64,000 nucleotides of DNA from Fennellomyces sp. T-0311 (taxonomy: Eukaryota > Mucoromycota > Mucoromycetes > Mucorales > Lichtheimiaceae): NCBI GenBank assembly GCA_025266875.1, contig JALLLT010000013.1, positions 434,001 to 498,000 on the forward strand, in the 5' to 3' direction. Positions 36,131 through 47,212 of this stretch are shown here, in pieces. The notes under the pieces are model-generated. The model worked only from the letters and a program-made list of their open reading frames with translations, searched no databases and was not told where the DNA came from. Made by a program: the position numbers and the translations under genes. Within the stretch, counting starts at the first letter, position 1. Each line of letters begins with the position of its first letter.

Positions 36131-37026
36131 GAACCAACCCGGGACTAGAAAAAGAATAACAAGGTAGTCTTCACAGTTTTGCGCAAGGAAAGGAAAGAGA
36201 GAGTAAGAGAGAGAGTAAGAGAGAGAGTGGAGAGAGAGTGGAGAGAGAGAAAGAGAGAGAGGAAGAAAGAAAAAAAGAGCAACACAAAGTTCATCAAAAT
36301 AGCAATACGTGTATCACAAACCATCCTTTTCCGGCTTCGGCGAGTCAAACGTTCGCTCCTGCGAACTTTTTTTGATACCACGTTGCCCGATACACTTCAA
36401 GATACCCGATCGCCCATCTCAGAGTATGTGCGCACGCTCAGGCTAAACTTCCGAACGGTTCTCTTTTCCGAACCATGTTACAAAGCACTGCCCGTATACG
36501 AAGACGTGCGTATTTTTAGGCAAAAAGCCGCCTTTCTTTTGTGACAGAAGGAGTGAAGCACAGCGCTTTCGATCGCAAGCATGAGTCTAGGCTCCAACTT
36601 GCCTGTTGTATTACGTTGCTAGATGACAACCACATCCTTCCTTTTACAGCTTTACGCTACTTTATTTTTCCATCCATATCAGACGATCGTCTTTTTCTGG
36701 GTGTTGACATGCAGAATCCACTCAGCCGCGCTTCCTATTTCGTTCTGCCAACTTGTCCCCATCACATACTCATTTGCTTTCATATAAACCATTTGGCATG
36801 GCAACAGTTCATGATCTGTTATCGCCGATAACCTTAACGCAAGACGATGTGTGGCAGAACCTGGCACCCATGGGAATTTTAGGATCGTCCGAAATGGGAA
36901 ATCGAGGCACAATGTGGGATACACACATGGCAAGAAAACGATTCAAGTATCGCGTCGAAACGATAAAATTGGCTTTTTAATGATGAGTGGGCGGATGCTT
37001 TTGTGAAACTCGACACCCGTTCAACG
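36131..37026. other. Upstream region of VAC7 with GA-rich tract and a short open frame
   Basis: A GAGA/GAAA-rich microsatellite occupies about 36183-36275, in the promoter or leader of VAC7. A plus-strand open frame at 36798-36980 (61 codons, starting MATVHDLLSPITLTQDDVWQ) follows a CATATAAA element and has coding-like composition. It stops 46 bp before the foldback element and could be a fragment. No family is recognised. Confidence 0.35.
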
Positions 37027-37506
37027 GGGTCGTATAATTTGACGGTAAAATTTGATGGTAATGCCCGGAATTTCCCCGGACATCTACCGGACAAGCCCCG
37101 GATTTTTACCAGCACAATTGCTATTTGTGGCCACGACGGTAACTGACAAAAGAAGCTTGATGGTCCATGCTCAATATGAACAATATAAATGCAATTGATT
37201 CACCATAATGTTTGCTTAATACTATTGTTGTAATGGTTGGGAGCTGCTGCTTTACCAGCTGTTGAAAATATATGAGTAGTTCCACCCGGAATTCTGTTGT
37301 ACTGGTTGCTCATATATTTTCAACAGTTGGTAAAGCAGCAGCTCCCAACCATTACAACAATAGTATTAAGCAAACATTATGGTGAATCAATTGCGTTTAT
37401 ATTGCTCATATTGAACATTGACCATCAAGCCTCTTTTGCCACTTACCGTCAGAGCCATCTATGATAGCGTTTTACTGTCAAACTTTACCGTCAAATTATA
37501 CGACCC
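37027..37506. mobile_element. 480-bp foldback/MITE-like inverted-repeat element
   Basis: The outer ends are inverted copies: GGGTCGTATAATTTGACGGT at 37027 and its complement ending at 37506, matching at 28 of 29 positions. Inside, 37135-37276 and 37309-37450 form a second, nearly perfect inverted pair of about 140 bp around a 32-nt loop (37277-37308). Only 37056-37134 and 37451-37477 are unpaired. There is no coding capacity. This is the structure of a non-autonomous MITE or foldback transposon. No clear target-site duplication is visible at the borders, so the exact ends or the family remain open. It sits between the VAC7 promoter and a HET-domain gene. Confidence 0.8.
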
Positions 37507-37579
37507 TGCCGATAAGTAGTTTCTTTGCTTTCTAAGGGATGAACAACTTTGAAAGTTTGATTATATTGGCTCATCCGCT

Positions 37580-39280
37580 TTATTTAATAATAAAATGATT
37601 TGGCTCTGCGCAACGATCGGTAAATATTTTATCCAAAACTGCGTTGTACTCTTCTGGCGTCTCTTCCCCTCCGTAAAACCTAACAAGGATGGTGCCAATA
37701 ACTCGATGTGTTTGATTATCTGTATTTACTTTTAATACCGGCAGAAGGTAGGCGTGATTGAATGTAATCTGATAACCATCAACATTGTCGCTTTCCGTAA
37801 CGCATCGTTTAATACAGTGGAAAAGTACTGAGATGACAATGCATTCATCGCAGTCTTCGGTCAACGATAGTGGTAAAATTGGTAATTGGCCTGGCAGACA
37901 TGCGGGGGTTTCTCTGTAGTAATGTGTAGAATAACAATCACCGCAAACTTGCATTACTAGCTGAGCACAATCAAGAGCGAATTTCTCGCGTCCGTTCAAA
38001 TCAAATGCACCGATGTTGAACTCCTGAATCGAGGCTTCCGATGCTTCCAACAATTGGTTGTATCGTTCGGTAAGAGTTACTGCCTGATACTGATCATAGC
38101 CAAGTATTTGGTAGTATCGATATATGTCGTTAATAATGGTATCGTTATCGAACTTGGTTGGTCGTATGGTGAAGTACTTGGATTCTAAATACAAGCACAT
38201 GTCAGAGTCGATAAGTCGGGAATTGGTTGGGTATAGTGTAATATCGCGTATGGGAAACCCGACGTGCATGCCAGAGACTCCTGTCCAAGATGGAAGATTG
38301 TAAGAATCCATTGTTGTATTTGTGTACGTGGACAGCATGTTGCCCATTCCCTGCGCCGATCCAAAGCACATAACGGAAAGGTCCCACTCGGCCAGGCTGC
38401 GATAAAAAGTGTGCACTACGGTCAAGATGTTTTTGTCGTAATCGATGTCTATTGAAATCAAGTCATCGAAAATGTTGGCAAGTGCAGATATCTTGTCATG
38501 CTCCTTGGAGCTCGTTCGAAAATGAGCATGGGAAAGCACTTGGTTCGCACTTCTCCATTTAGTAGTTTTGTAGCCGAGCATGGGGCTAATAATGTTGCCG
38601 AACATTTCCAGGGGATTATCTTGAATATCATCAGCTTGGCACCATATTTCGGTGTTTGTGCCAACTACCAACATCTGTCGGGACATCATCAGTTCTTCGA
38701 GGGTCCAGCTACGTTTCCACCAGAGGGATTTCAACATCAGCATAGACACGGTGCCTTCTTCAACATCAGTGCGTTGAAATATGTCATGATCATTTCCATT
38801 CATGGATTTATTTTCCTTGACTTCGGGAACCAACGCGACCGTAAACCGAGCATTGTTGTAGATACGGTGCATTTGCTTGATTTCACGGAGCTTTTCTTGC
38901 TTGTTTTTCTGGTTAATACAGAGCTTGTCATACCATAAGTAGTCAATTTTGTAGTCCGTACAGATTTGCATGAGAATATGTTCGAACGACACTGATGTCG
39001 TGATCTTATTCCCTTCAGGGTCCTCGAACGTGAGTCTGTGGCATTTGTTGTCATGGCACTCAAAGTCACCACTGGATCCACGAATTAAATCGCCTGACTG
39101 TTCCCAACAGTAGGATAGCGCGCAGTAGCCGTTAATTGCTTGATTCCCGTCAACTATTGTCCAACTGCGCGTTTCGATGAGCCAGGTGGGTCTAAATCTG
39201 GTACCGCCTTTCGCGTCTCGACAAGACTGTATGAGAGCTGGATCGGTTGGTCTCTGCCCACTTATGTACTCAATGTACAT
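37580..39280 (-). CDS. HET-domain (heterokaryon-incompatibility-like) protein
   Basis: A single exon of 566 codons. Residues about 51-60 (GYCALSYCWE) are the HET motif 1 and residues about 114-130 (YLWYDKLCINQKNKQEK) motif 2, followed by EIKQMHRIYNNARFTVAL, the third HET block. A W-rich stretch (SLWWKRSWTLEELMMSRQ, near 180-200) completes the HET core. The C-terminal half is unrecognised; it has several Cys (CGDCYSTHYY, EDCDECIVISV) that might bind metal. In ascomycetes HET proteins trigger non-self recognition and cell death; whether that applies here is not known. An in-frame stop just upstream fixes the start. It is flanked by the foldback element and a decayed gene, so the locus looks accessory. 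Confidence 0.85.
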   Translation of the reverse strand: MYIEYISGQRPTDPALIQSCRDAKGGTRFRPTWLIETRSWTIVDGNQAINGYCALSYCWEQSGDLIRGSSGDFECHDNKCHRLTFEDPEGNKITTSVSFEHILMQICTDYKIDYLWYDKLCINQKNKQEKLREIKQMHRIYNNARFTVALVPEVKENKSMNGNDHDIFQRTDVEEGTVSMLMLKSLWWKRSWTLEELMMSRQMLVVGTNTEIWCQADDIQDNPLEMFGNIISPMLGYKTTKWRSANQVLSHAHFRTSSKEHDKISALANIFDDLISIDIDYDKNILTVVHTFYRSLAEWDLSVMCFGSAQGMGNMLSTYTNTTMDSYNLPSWTGVSGMHVGFPIRDITLYPTNSRLIDSDMCLYLESKYFTIRPTKFDNDTIINDIYRYYQILGYDQYQAVTLTERYNQLLEASEASIQEFNIGAFDLNGREKFALDCAQLVMQVCGDCYSTHYYRETPACLPGQLPILPLSLTEDCDECIVISVLFHCIKRCVTESDNVDGYQITFNHAYLLPVLKVNTDNQTHRVIGTILVRFYGGEETPEEYNAVLDKIFTDRCAEPNHFIIK

Positions 39281-39305
39281 TTATGTAGCTGCGTCTCTAG
39301 TTGCG

Positions 39306-39650
39306 TCAATTTTTGAAAGTCGATGCTGTTGGGGTACCACTTGGATACGGGCAATGATATTTGGCTGTCTCGACCTGAGTAGCGTAAATGTTAGTAATAT
39401 ACTTGAGTTTCATGATTTGTCCATATAACTTGCTGCCAAAATATCGGACCACTATCCTGGCTCTGGAAAAAAGAAAGATTTCGGATTTGAAAAGATGAAA
39501 GAAAACAGCTGTCTTTAATAGTAGCCCATGTCTGAACCAACGTGACACCATCCACTGCGCCGCAAACCTTAATTTGCCCAAACCTGCCGAGGCGAAGTAA
39601 CTCAAGTGCCACGCCAAACTGCGCATCGAACTCGATATTACGGATTAATA
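39306..39650 (-). pseudogene. 3' exons of a lineage-specific gene, 5' part decayed
   Basis: Frame 39650-39430 (..EFDAQFGVALELL, GRFGQIKVCGAVDGVT, LVQTWATIKDSCF, GPIFWQQ) splices at GTTATA to 39374-39306 (VETAKYHCPYPSGTPTAS, then stop). The 55-nt intron contains a perfect TACTAAC branch site. The codon pattern is clearly protein-like. Upstream on the same strand (about 40215-39770), pieces such as LEILYLFDETCKVLHIL are interrupted by stops, so the full gene cannot be assembled. I do not know the function; the words feel familiar from multicopy Mucoromycota proteins. Confidence 0.5.
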
Positions 39651-39869
39651 ATCACCATTTAACTGTGGATCATATGGCCGCTTTAGTAAAATAAAAATTG
39701 TACTGTTCTGGCTACAAATCCAAATCAAACAATCAAAACAACGCTTCTACGTTTTAAAAGTATGCAATTACTTTCAAATGAAGGTACTTGGTACTCTCCA
39801 CAGAAACCATTAAATAGCGGTCGACAAGTATATAGAATGTGAAGAACTTTACATGTTTCGTCGAACAGA

Positions 39870-40175
39870 TACAATATTTCCAAAACATAATGCCGCTATC
39901 CATAAAAATCAGTGTTGCCAAGGCCCACAGCGACTTCCACTTGGGTGGCGACATTGATTTTTGGAAGTACTGTACCCATCGATTCATATGGCGAATAACG
40001 GAACATCATCTAAAAAAAGTAACCGAGGAAGCTTTGGCTATGTGAAGAATATACCTGATGATTGTGGCACACAAAGATACAGATTAAAGCGTATTTACAC
40101 ACAAAGATACAGTATTTCCAAAAAGTAGTGTCGCTATCGGTAAAAATTAATGTCGCCAAGACCCATACAACAGAA
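39870..40175. repeat. Two diverged copies of a ~75-bp segment
   Basis: Positions about 39867-39930 and 40090-40165 share AGATACA.TATTTCCAAAA, then CGCTATC..TAAAAAT, then GCCAAG.CCCA. On the minus strand both read WxLATLIFxDSxxxFWKYCI in one frame, and both place a GATAG acceptor-like site at the same position in another. This suggests duplication of an exon start within the decayed gene. Confidence 0.55.
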
Positions 40176-40215
40176 ATAGATTTTGCAAAGCTATTGTGAT
40201 TATACTCCATCGATC

Positions 40216-42820
40216 CAAGCGAAATACGACAATTAGAACAGCTTGCAACGCATGATTCATTTTCAAGAAAATTCTAAACGTCTTCATCGGTGTTCTTTAA
40301 AAAGGGAAGTACTTTTTTCCTTCTCTTGCGCAAATCAAAGAAATCCTTTTTACTTTAATGACACCATATCATGTGGGCTGACATTGATGCAGTTTTCAAT
40401 GACACTGAAAAAAAAACCAGAAAGCTGCTTGAGCTACTTTGCGCATCTGTTGGTCCGTATAAAAATCTGCCACTGCGTCAGACTAGTCAAAGTTAAACCG
40501 ATGGGCGAGTAATTCGGCAACCAAGAAACTATGGTACGCCTTTCGGTAAAGTTACTATAGGCTTCAACATTTTCCTTTTTTCGTTATGTATTATAAATCT
40601 AATAAAGAATTGAGCCACCCTCCCAGCCTATCTCTTTTGTTAGAAGTACCAAAGCGATTTACTTTTGCTGCATCTCTCTGTCAAAAAGTAAATGAATGTG
40701 AGATTTGCGCCGAAAAGTGAAAGTATGATGTTTGTCCTAGTCGAGTGCAGTAATCCATAGGCTTATCCACGTCGATAAACGGATTTTATAAGTAAATTGG
40801 GCTCTAAAGAACCATGTAGAGATGACTCGCGGTAAAAGCATTGACTTTTTGCGTTCGTCGTTTTGAGCTACCAGCGGAATCCAATCGATCTCTTTGAACA
40901 CATTTACTGGCTTCATCAGTGATTGGACATCCTTAGTGTATAGGCATTCCCGGTAGGTAAATTATAGGCCAGTCCAATGATGGTAACGGCTTAAAGTATG
41001 AGAGGCCAAGGAAAGCGCTTATTTGGAAAAAGTGCTTTAAACGAGATATAAAAGATGCTTTTGCGATGTAAGAGCTTGCTTTGAGTCTTGTGTTAAGTGC
41101 TCCAATATGCGTACTTTATAGAACGGTTGACTTTGTGTTTCTAGGGTAATTTTGGATTAAATTATGACCGAAAAGGGATCAGCCTCCTCAAAGCGCGAAT
41201 AGGCCAAAAGCACTCGAAATGGAAGAAACTCGGAAAAAAAGTCAAAAATCAAAGGCCAATGCCTTGGAAAATCATCAGGATATCCTTTTTTTCTTAAATA
41301 GAAACTATTCCAGCAACCAGATCTTCCTGGTATTTTAGTGCTTTTGTAGAGAATTTAATGGCGGATGCGCTGGTATTACTGTATCAGATAGTTGAACCAT
41401 CAACACCAGAAAGGCTTATTTAGAAACATGCAACTTTACCATTTTCTGGGGTAACAAAGATGATGACTTGCTTTGTATTTCTCTATTAATGATTCCGGTG
41501 AGGGGCAAGGCGAGACAATTTAGTTTCTGTTGCTAGGGTAATTTGTAACTAAGATATGGCAAAAGACAGACCAGCTTTAAAAGGAATTGACCAAAAAGTA
41601 GGACGTGAATACGGCAAATTTGAAAAATAATGGAAACAGAATTTAGTGTATAAAAAAAGCTTATAAGATCATCTTTTAATGCGTATTTCAGCAGAATAGC
41701 ACCATAGTATGTAGTGATTACCTTGTAACCATGGCAACCAGTCTATTCGTTCGTACAGAAGAAAATGCTTTTTGGTGTATATATGAAGAAATCCCAAGGA
41801 AATTGTCGAGTAGCCCACTGCTACTAGAAGCAAAAAAAGGCCTAAAAAGTGCCTTAGCTTCATAAGTTTCGGCAGCCCGAGAAAATCCGTAGCCATTCGG
41901 GAATATTTATGAACACCAACCAAAGTCAATCTCAACAATTGATATACTCGATATCTTGTATTCTAATGATACAACTATTATGATTTCTTCAAATGACGAG
42001 GCCTGCTACGTAAGATATCTGTAATAGACGAATATTCATGACAGCTATATTCATCATGGCAACGTGCAATTTCCGAATCTCTCTTTGTTGGAGCTATTGG
42101 GCTTCGACATCATCATGGAATCCTCTCAACATTATATGCGCATTCAGATTCGAGCCTATTTACCTCACTGCTTGAGGGCAGAGGTGCTCCTCCTTAATCC
42201 TCAACGACGCTTTCGGCTATTTTCGTAAACAAAGCTGATTTGATGGAGCTTATTTTTTTGCAGTACACATAGCGGATAACTTAATGAGTCTAACCAGCTG
42301 CTTTCAATATAAATGAAACGCAGCTATTTACCAATAGACTAATGTATGCAACATGCGCAGATGCCGATCTCTCTTGTGTGGTATTAATAGCACGCGTGGT
42401 GACGAATAAAAAACTGTGTCAGCTGACCGAGTAACCTGCTGGTCGGCTCATTATTGGGAAAGTTCGGTGCATAGCACTGAAAACACTATGAGCAAAGTGT
42501 TGCCAAATAGGGTAGGTAGCATCATTCATAGTTTGGATCAACATCACTTTCCGTCAGGTAGATGAAATGGCTAATAACGGCTTGGTGATCAAAAGGTATA
42601 GAAAATAACTCTGTGCTACCTAGAGGGGACTCTCCGCATTGACAACCGCAGGCATCACACGATCGTGCGAGAGATAATCCAAAGGGAGCTGCATACCAAA
42701 GAAGGGAGAGGGACCGAACAGTACAACAGAACAAACAACGACCCCTCTCTTCTTTTATCGGGATTTTGGTATAATTTTCGACACTTTCTTCTTCCTTCCC
42801 CTTCAAAAAATAATAACACT
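40216..42820. other. Accessory spacer with diverged tandem repeats, no intact gene
   Basis: Two blocks, about 40900-41280 and 41340-41650, share the order '..GCTTATTT.GAAA..GTGC/ATGC.., TTT.TGTT.CTAGGGTAATTT.., ACC.GAAAAG.GAT/AGACCAGC', suggesting an old duplication. A minus-strand frame at 41938-41669 (89 codons with one hydrophobic segment) is not supported by other evidence. The region near 42765 (GGTATAATTTTCG) is the promoter of the next gene. Confidence 0.35.
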
Positions 42821-45536
42821 ATGCGCACGACGTCGAGTTTGAGTGGCGAGCCGTCGTCGTCGAATGTGACGATACCCGACCAGCATGAAACTACGCCATT
42901 ACTGAACAGTCGACGGAAAGAAAAGAGTCCAGCTCGGTCGCAAGATAACTACGGAACAGCGTCCGTTCTTCCCGATAACATTCTAAGTGATCGGCCACAC
43001 CATGACGAAGACGATGCCGATTCCATGGCAGAAACAACGCCACAATGTCGTCGACGTATATGCGTTGCCTTTGTATTTCTCATGGGGTTATCAGGCATTG
43101 CTGCAGTTTTGCTTTTACTCCTGACGCCGGAATTCGCCCAACGATCGTTTGAAGACGGCGTTCAGTTCGAGTTTCACGAAGCGTCTATTATTAACGGGTC
43201 ACAGCACGATTTATCGATGCATGTCACTGGACAAATCACATTACGGGACGACGCATACAGCCTGGTACGCAAAGCAAGTTGGATCTTTGGAAACAATCTT
43301 GGGATAAGAGATTCCAGTCTGCAAGTGTATCAATCATCCAGCGCGGTAGCCATGGGGATGATCGATTTACCGCCCTTGACGCTCGAGCAAGATTCGAACA
43401 TCACGCCGTTCGATTTTACCACGCACTTTACAGTAACGGATGATAGCGAGTTGATCAAGTTTGCTCAGAACGCAGTGTCCGAAAAGAAGGTTTCATGGAC
43501 ACTGAATGGCCCGCTGGCACTCAAATTGGGTTGGTTCGGTGCTGATGTTGACCTGACCAAGCAGATCTTTCTTGAAGGTATGTTAGAATGGTGCACGGCA
43601 AGCAGCGATTCACCATAAGCAACAGGAATGGACGGTTTGAAACAAGCAGATATCAAGTCGGTATCGTTCCCCGGGACACACCCCTTGGGTGGCATCGCCT
43701 TGCAAGGAGAAGTTGGGATTTTTAACCCTTCAAAAATGCTTGGGCTTCGTCTAGGCGACATTGACTTTGGCATCTTTTTGCCGGGCAACGATGGCGAGGA
43801 TAAAATGATCGCCGTCGTCCAAGCCAACGACGCAAATCTTCTCGGAGGCCAACTCAACGTGTTCAGTATCCACGGCCGCTCGTTGCCACTGGACGACCAT
43901 GACCAAGAAAGGAAGGAGCTGATGGAGAAATTTCTGTCTGCCTACTTGCACGGCAACACATCCACTGTATATGTTCGTGGCAGTCCGTTTGGACCAGATG
44001 GCCGTGCTGCTCGAAACACGCCCGAATGGTTGCGCAAGGCACTCGAGTCCTTGACGCTGCAGGTACCTTTCCCTGGAACGCAGCAAACGGATTTGATCCA
44101 GTCTCTCGAAATGACGCATATCAAGATTGACTTTTCGAACAACGGCAATCCGCTTATATCCGGTGACATTGATGCGTTTCTCAAGATGCCCAACGAAATG
44201 CAGTTCGACATCAACGTGACGGAAATCGATCCAAAAGTCTTTTTGTATCTCGAAGCCAACTCCAGCTCGCCGTTCGGTCGATTGACTTCAAACAGGCCGT
44301 GCCCCGCACAAACGATACCAGCCAAGGACAAAATGATCCAGGTCAGCTCGCGGTTGAATCGGGCACCGTTCGAAGTGTTGCCGGGAAAAGATAAGGAGTT
44401 CCAAAAGTTCCTTGATAGGATATTCCATGGGCGACGCGGCACCGTGTACATCAAAGGAACGGCGGATGCGCAGGTGAAGAGCGCGTTCGGCGAGCTGACG
44501 GTGCGCGACCTGGAATTCAAGGGCCAAATTGACACCAAAGGTAGATATAACCCGGCATAGGCCTGTTTTGTACGCAGTATAGGAAAATGTGCAATAAATG
44601 CAAACCCATATCGACTTTTTGACAGGTATGCAAGGGATGAAGAACCCGCCGCCGAGAGTGACGTCGATCGCCTTGAAACGAGGTTATCCAGATGCGCTGC
44701 ATATTGTCAATGATCTGGTGATTGAGAATCCGTCGGATGTGCTCGTCAATCTTGGCCAAGTGACGCTCATGTTGCTGTACAAGGACGAGGCGATTGGGGA
44801 GGTGACTGTGCCCGAGCTCAAGCTGCTGCCGGAAGCAAACAACACGATGGCGATCGAAGGGCGACTGATAAAAAAGGCGGACAACGCGCGGATGGTTGAC
44901 TTCATCGGATCATACATCTCAGGTAGCCTAGATACGCATTATGAAAGACTTAATTTTCCTAAATTGGCCATTGCATTAATTACAGGAGATGAGGCCGACA
45001 CCCAACTGAGGATATCGGGTCGGCACCCGGATGCCACGCAATCGCCGCTATTAAAGACCGTCATACAGAGCCTCGTGTTCGATGTCACGCCACCACGTTT
45101 CGACGAAGAGCCACTGCTCGCTGCCATGCAAATGAACGTGCTCTCTTCCACAACCGTGCTGTGGCTTCGAAATCCGTTCCACGACATCGGTATCACCATG
45201 ATCAAGGTCAATGCCACCGCTTCCTACAAGTCCCACGAGATCGGCAGTGCCCAAGCTAACTTTAGCGACAGGGGCGAAGGCTGGTCAGGCCCGTTGGCTC
45301 TGCCGCCCGTCAGCTGCGACCGAGTATCGCAGAACTGCTCGGCAATCGTGGTCGAGACGCCCAAGATACCGGTGATGACCAAAAAACTTGGATTTGAGGC
45401 GATCAAAAAGGCACTCGGGGGCGAGATCGAGGTGTCAGTGCACAGCGTGGTGGCCATCAAGATCGATGAGCTGCTGCTGGACGATCTGCTGTATGAACGC
45501 GACAATCTGACCGCCAAGATTAGCAAAGGATTTTGA
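42821..45536 (+). CDS. TAG1: Tag1-like vacuolar membrane protein with DUF3712 repeats
   Basis: Four exons: 42821-43577, 43626-44540, 44626-44922 and 44986-45536; 839 aa. The start is the ATG just downstream of TATAAT/CT-rich sequence; the same frame is open further upstream to 42665. Residues 1-78 are cytosolic, acidic and contain PLLNSRR. A single membrane span lies at about 80-102 (ICVAFVFLMGLSGIAAV). The remaining ~735 residues are lumenal and built from repeated beta-rich blocks of the DUF3712 type (for example FPGTHPLGGIALQGEVGIFN, LEVPF/LQVPFPGTQQTDL, ALHIVNDLVIENPSDVLVNL). In yeast Tag1 (YLR173W, about 600 aa) is a vacuolar membrane protein linked to stopping autophagy. The domain is confident; the orthology is probable. 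Confidence 0.82.
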
Positions 45537-45941
45537 ATTTGCAAAAAAAATACCACTTTAGGAATAGTGGCGCGCGGGCTCCATTTACTTTTTCTGGGAA
45601 CTCTTGGAGTCGTGAATGGAAGGGCAACATGTAGATACCCACTCGCATAGCTGGTTTATATATTATGGTTGGCTGGCGACTTTTATTTTTACAGCCATAG
45701 CACCCACACGGTTTGTACATTGTATAAAGTATCGAAGCATATGAAAAACGAAAGCATGTGTCGGGGGTCCCTGGATTGGATAGGCTTGTGGCACATCAAG
45801 ACCGGCAATCCAAATGATATTAATTTTGCAACGTAACGATATAACCGTTTGGTTAGCCCTCTCCCTTCTCCAGACCTCCTTTTCCTTCTCTTTCTCGTTT
45901 TCAACACTCTTTCCCCCTTTCCATTCCTTACAGTCATCTCT
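45537..45941. promoter_or_regulatory. Intergenic/leader of the Mid2-like gene
   Basis: It contains CT-rich tracts (45855-45925) and a CTTACAG acceptor-like site 8 bp before the ATG at 45942, so part may be leader or intron. No gene is seen. Confidence 0.35.
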
Positions 45942-47051
45942 ATGAGATATAGAACCCTTCAGCTTCTCTGGATATCGACGTTTATTGTGGCACTGTTTGC
46001 CGTGAGAGCACAAGCCGGCATTTTCGACGACTTATTTGGCGGTGGTAAAGACGACGAAACTTCATCGTCCGCAGTAGCATCTGCAACCGATAATCCACCC
46101 AAAGAGAGTTCTTCGGCTGCAGCAAACCCCACCTCCAGCGACGAACCAAAGCCTACCAGCAGTGCTGCCGAACCCAAGCCATCTGCGTCAGACGAACCGA
46201 AAAAGACAGAATCCAAAGAAGAAAAGGAAACGCCCGCTCCTTCATCAAAAGACGACAACAGTTCTGTATCCGATCAGCAAGAGACAAGTACTGCTACATC
46301 CGACGCTGCCGCGGCATCAAACAGCAACCAAGACAATAACGATGGTGACAATACCACACCTATTATTGTCGGTGCAGTGATTGGTGGCGTGGTCGTTATT
46401 GGTGCTATTGCCGGTTTCGCTGTTCTGGCCAAAAAGAGACGGCGAGCTGACCGTCGCAAACGATTGTATGGCGGTGAAGATGACTTCCACACGCCTACCA
46501 ACGACTTTAACGATCACGGTCGCGCATCACCTGCAATGGCTGCCGCTGCGGTTGCTGCCGCTGATGGTATCCATCATAACAGCAACGACCGCTACGATCA
46601 ACAGCAGTATTATAATGGCGGTGGCTACTCGCCACAGCCACCTCCAGCTACGCTTGTTCCACAGGATAACTATTACACTTCGCCTCCAATGTCTCAGGCT
46701 GCTCTGAATCCTGTCATGAGTTATCCAGATGCAGCGATCTCTGGTGCTTATTATTCTCCTCAACCCCAGCAACAGTACTACGATCCCAATGCGTACGCAT
46801 ATCAAGATCCTTACGCAGTATCAGCAGCATCTCCTGTGCCTGGTGCTGCTGCTGCTGTTGTCGCCGGCGGTGTGGCTGGTGGCGGTGCGGCTGGTGGCAA
46901 CCACGGTGCTGTCTATTCGCCTCCCAACGCGTACGATGACAATGATGCTGCACCTAGTCCATCGAATGTCCAGGGCGGTCATAAATACCAAGTACAGCCA
47001 CAGCACCAGCAGCCACCGATGCAGCAAATGGACCAATGGGGTCCTCGATAA
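45942..47051 (+). CDS. Mid2-like single-pass cell-wall stress sensor
   Basis: A single exon of 369 aa. Residues 1-25 are a signal peptide (cleavage likely after RAQA). Residues 26-138 are Ser/Thr/Ala/Pro-rich and probably heavily O-mannosylated. A single span at about 141-163 (IIVGAVIGGVVVIGAIAGF) is followed by a stop-transfer KKRRRADRRKR. The cytosolic tail (165-369) is rich in Tyr, Gln, Pro and Ala with repeated YYSPQP-like motifs. This is the architecture of Mid2/Wsc-type sensors that feed cell-wall integrity signalling, but no Cys-rich WSC domain is present. The family is inferred from architecture, so orthology to Mid2 itself is not claimed. Confidence 0.75.
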   Translation: MRYRTLQLLWISTFIVALFAVRAQAGIFDDLFGGGKDDETSSSAVASATDNPPKESSSAAANPTSSDEPKPTSSAAEPKPSASDEPKKTESKEEKETPAPSSKDDNSSVSDQQETSTATSDAAAASNSNQDNNDGDNTTPIIVGAVIGGVVVIGAIAGFAVLAKKRRRADRRKRLYGGEDDFHTPTNDFNDHGRASPAMAAAAVAAADGIHHNSNDRYDQQQYYNGGGYSPQPPPATLVPQDNYYTSPPMSQAALNPVMSYPDAAISGAYYSPQPQQQYYDPNAYAYQDPYAVSAASPVPGAAAAVVAGGVAGGGAAGGNHGAVYSPPNAYDDNDAAPSPSNVQGGHKYQVQPQHQQPPMQQMDQWGPR

Positions 47052-47212
47052 ACTACCTTTTACATATTCTTCTTCGTAACGTACTATAGTTTAAGCACCT
47101 TATTATATTTTTTTTTGTTGTTTTTTTTTTCAAGTAGTTTTATACATATAAAAAGCGCACTGTCGGGAAAAATGATGGAGGAGTTAGGTCGATTTAGTTT
47201 TTATTTAAGACT

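Noticed and set aside
43465..45556. Long minus-strand frames opposite the Tag1-like gene
   Set aside because: No motifs, and they mirror the codon bias of the plus-strand DUF3712 gene.
46381..47079. Additional open frames overlapping the Mid2-like gene on both strands
   Set aside because: They are shadows caused by the biased, repeat-rich composition of the real frame (45942-47051).
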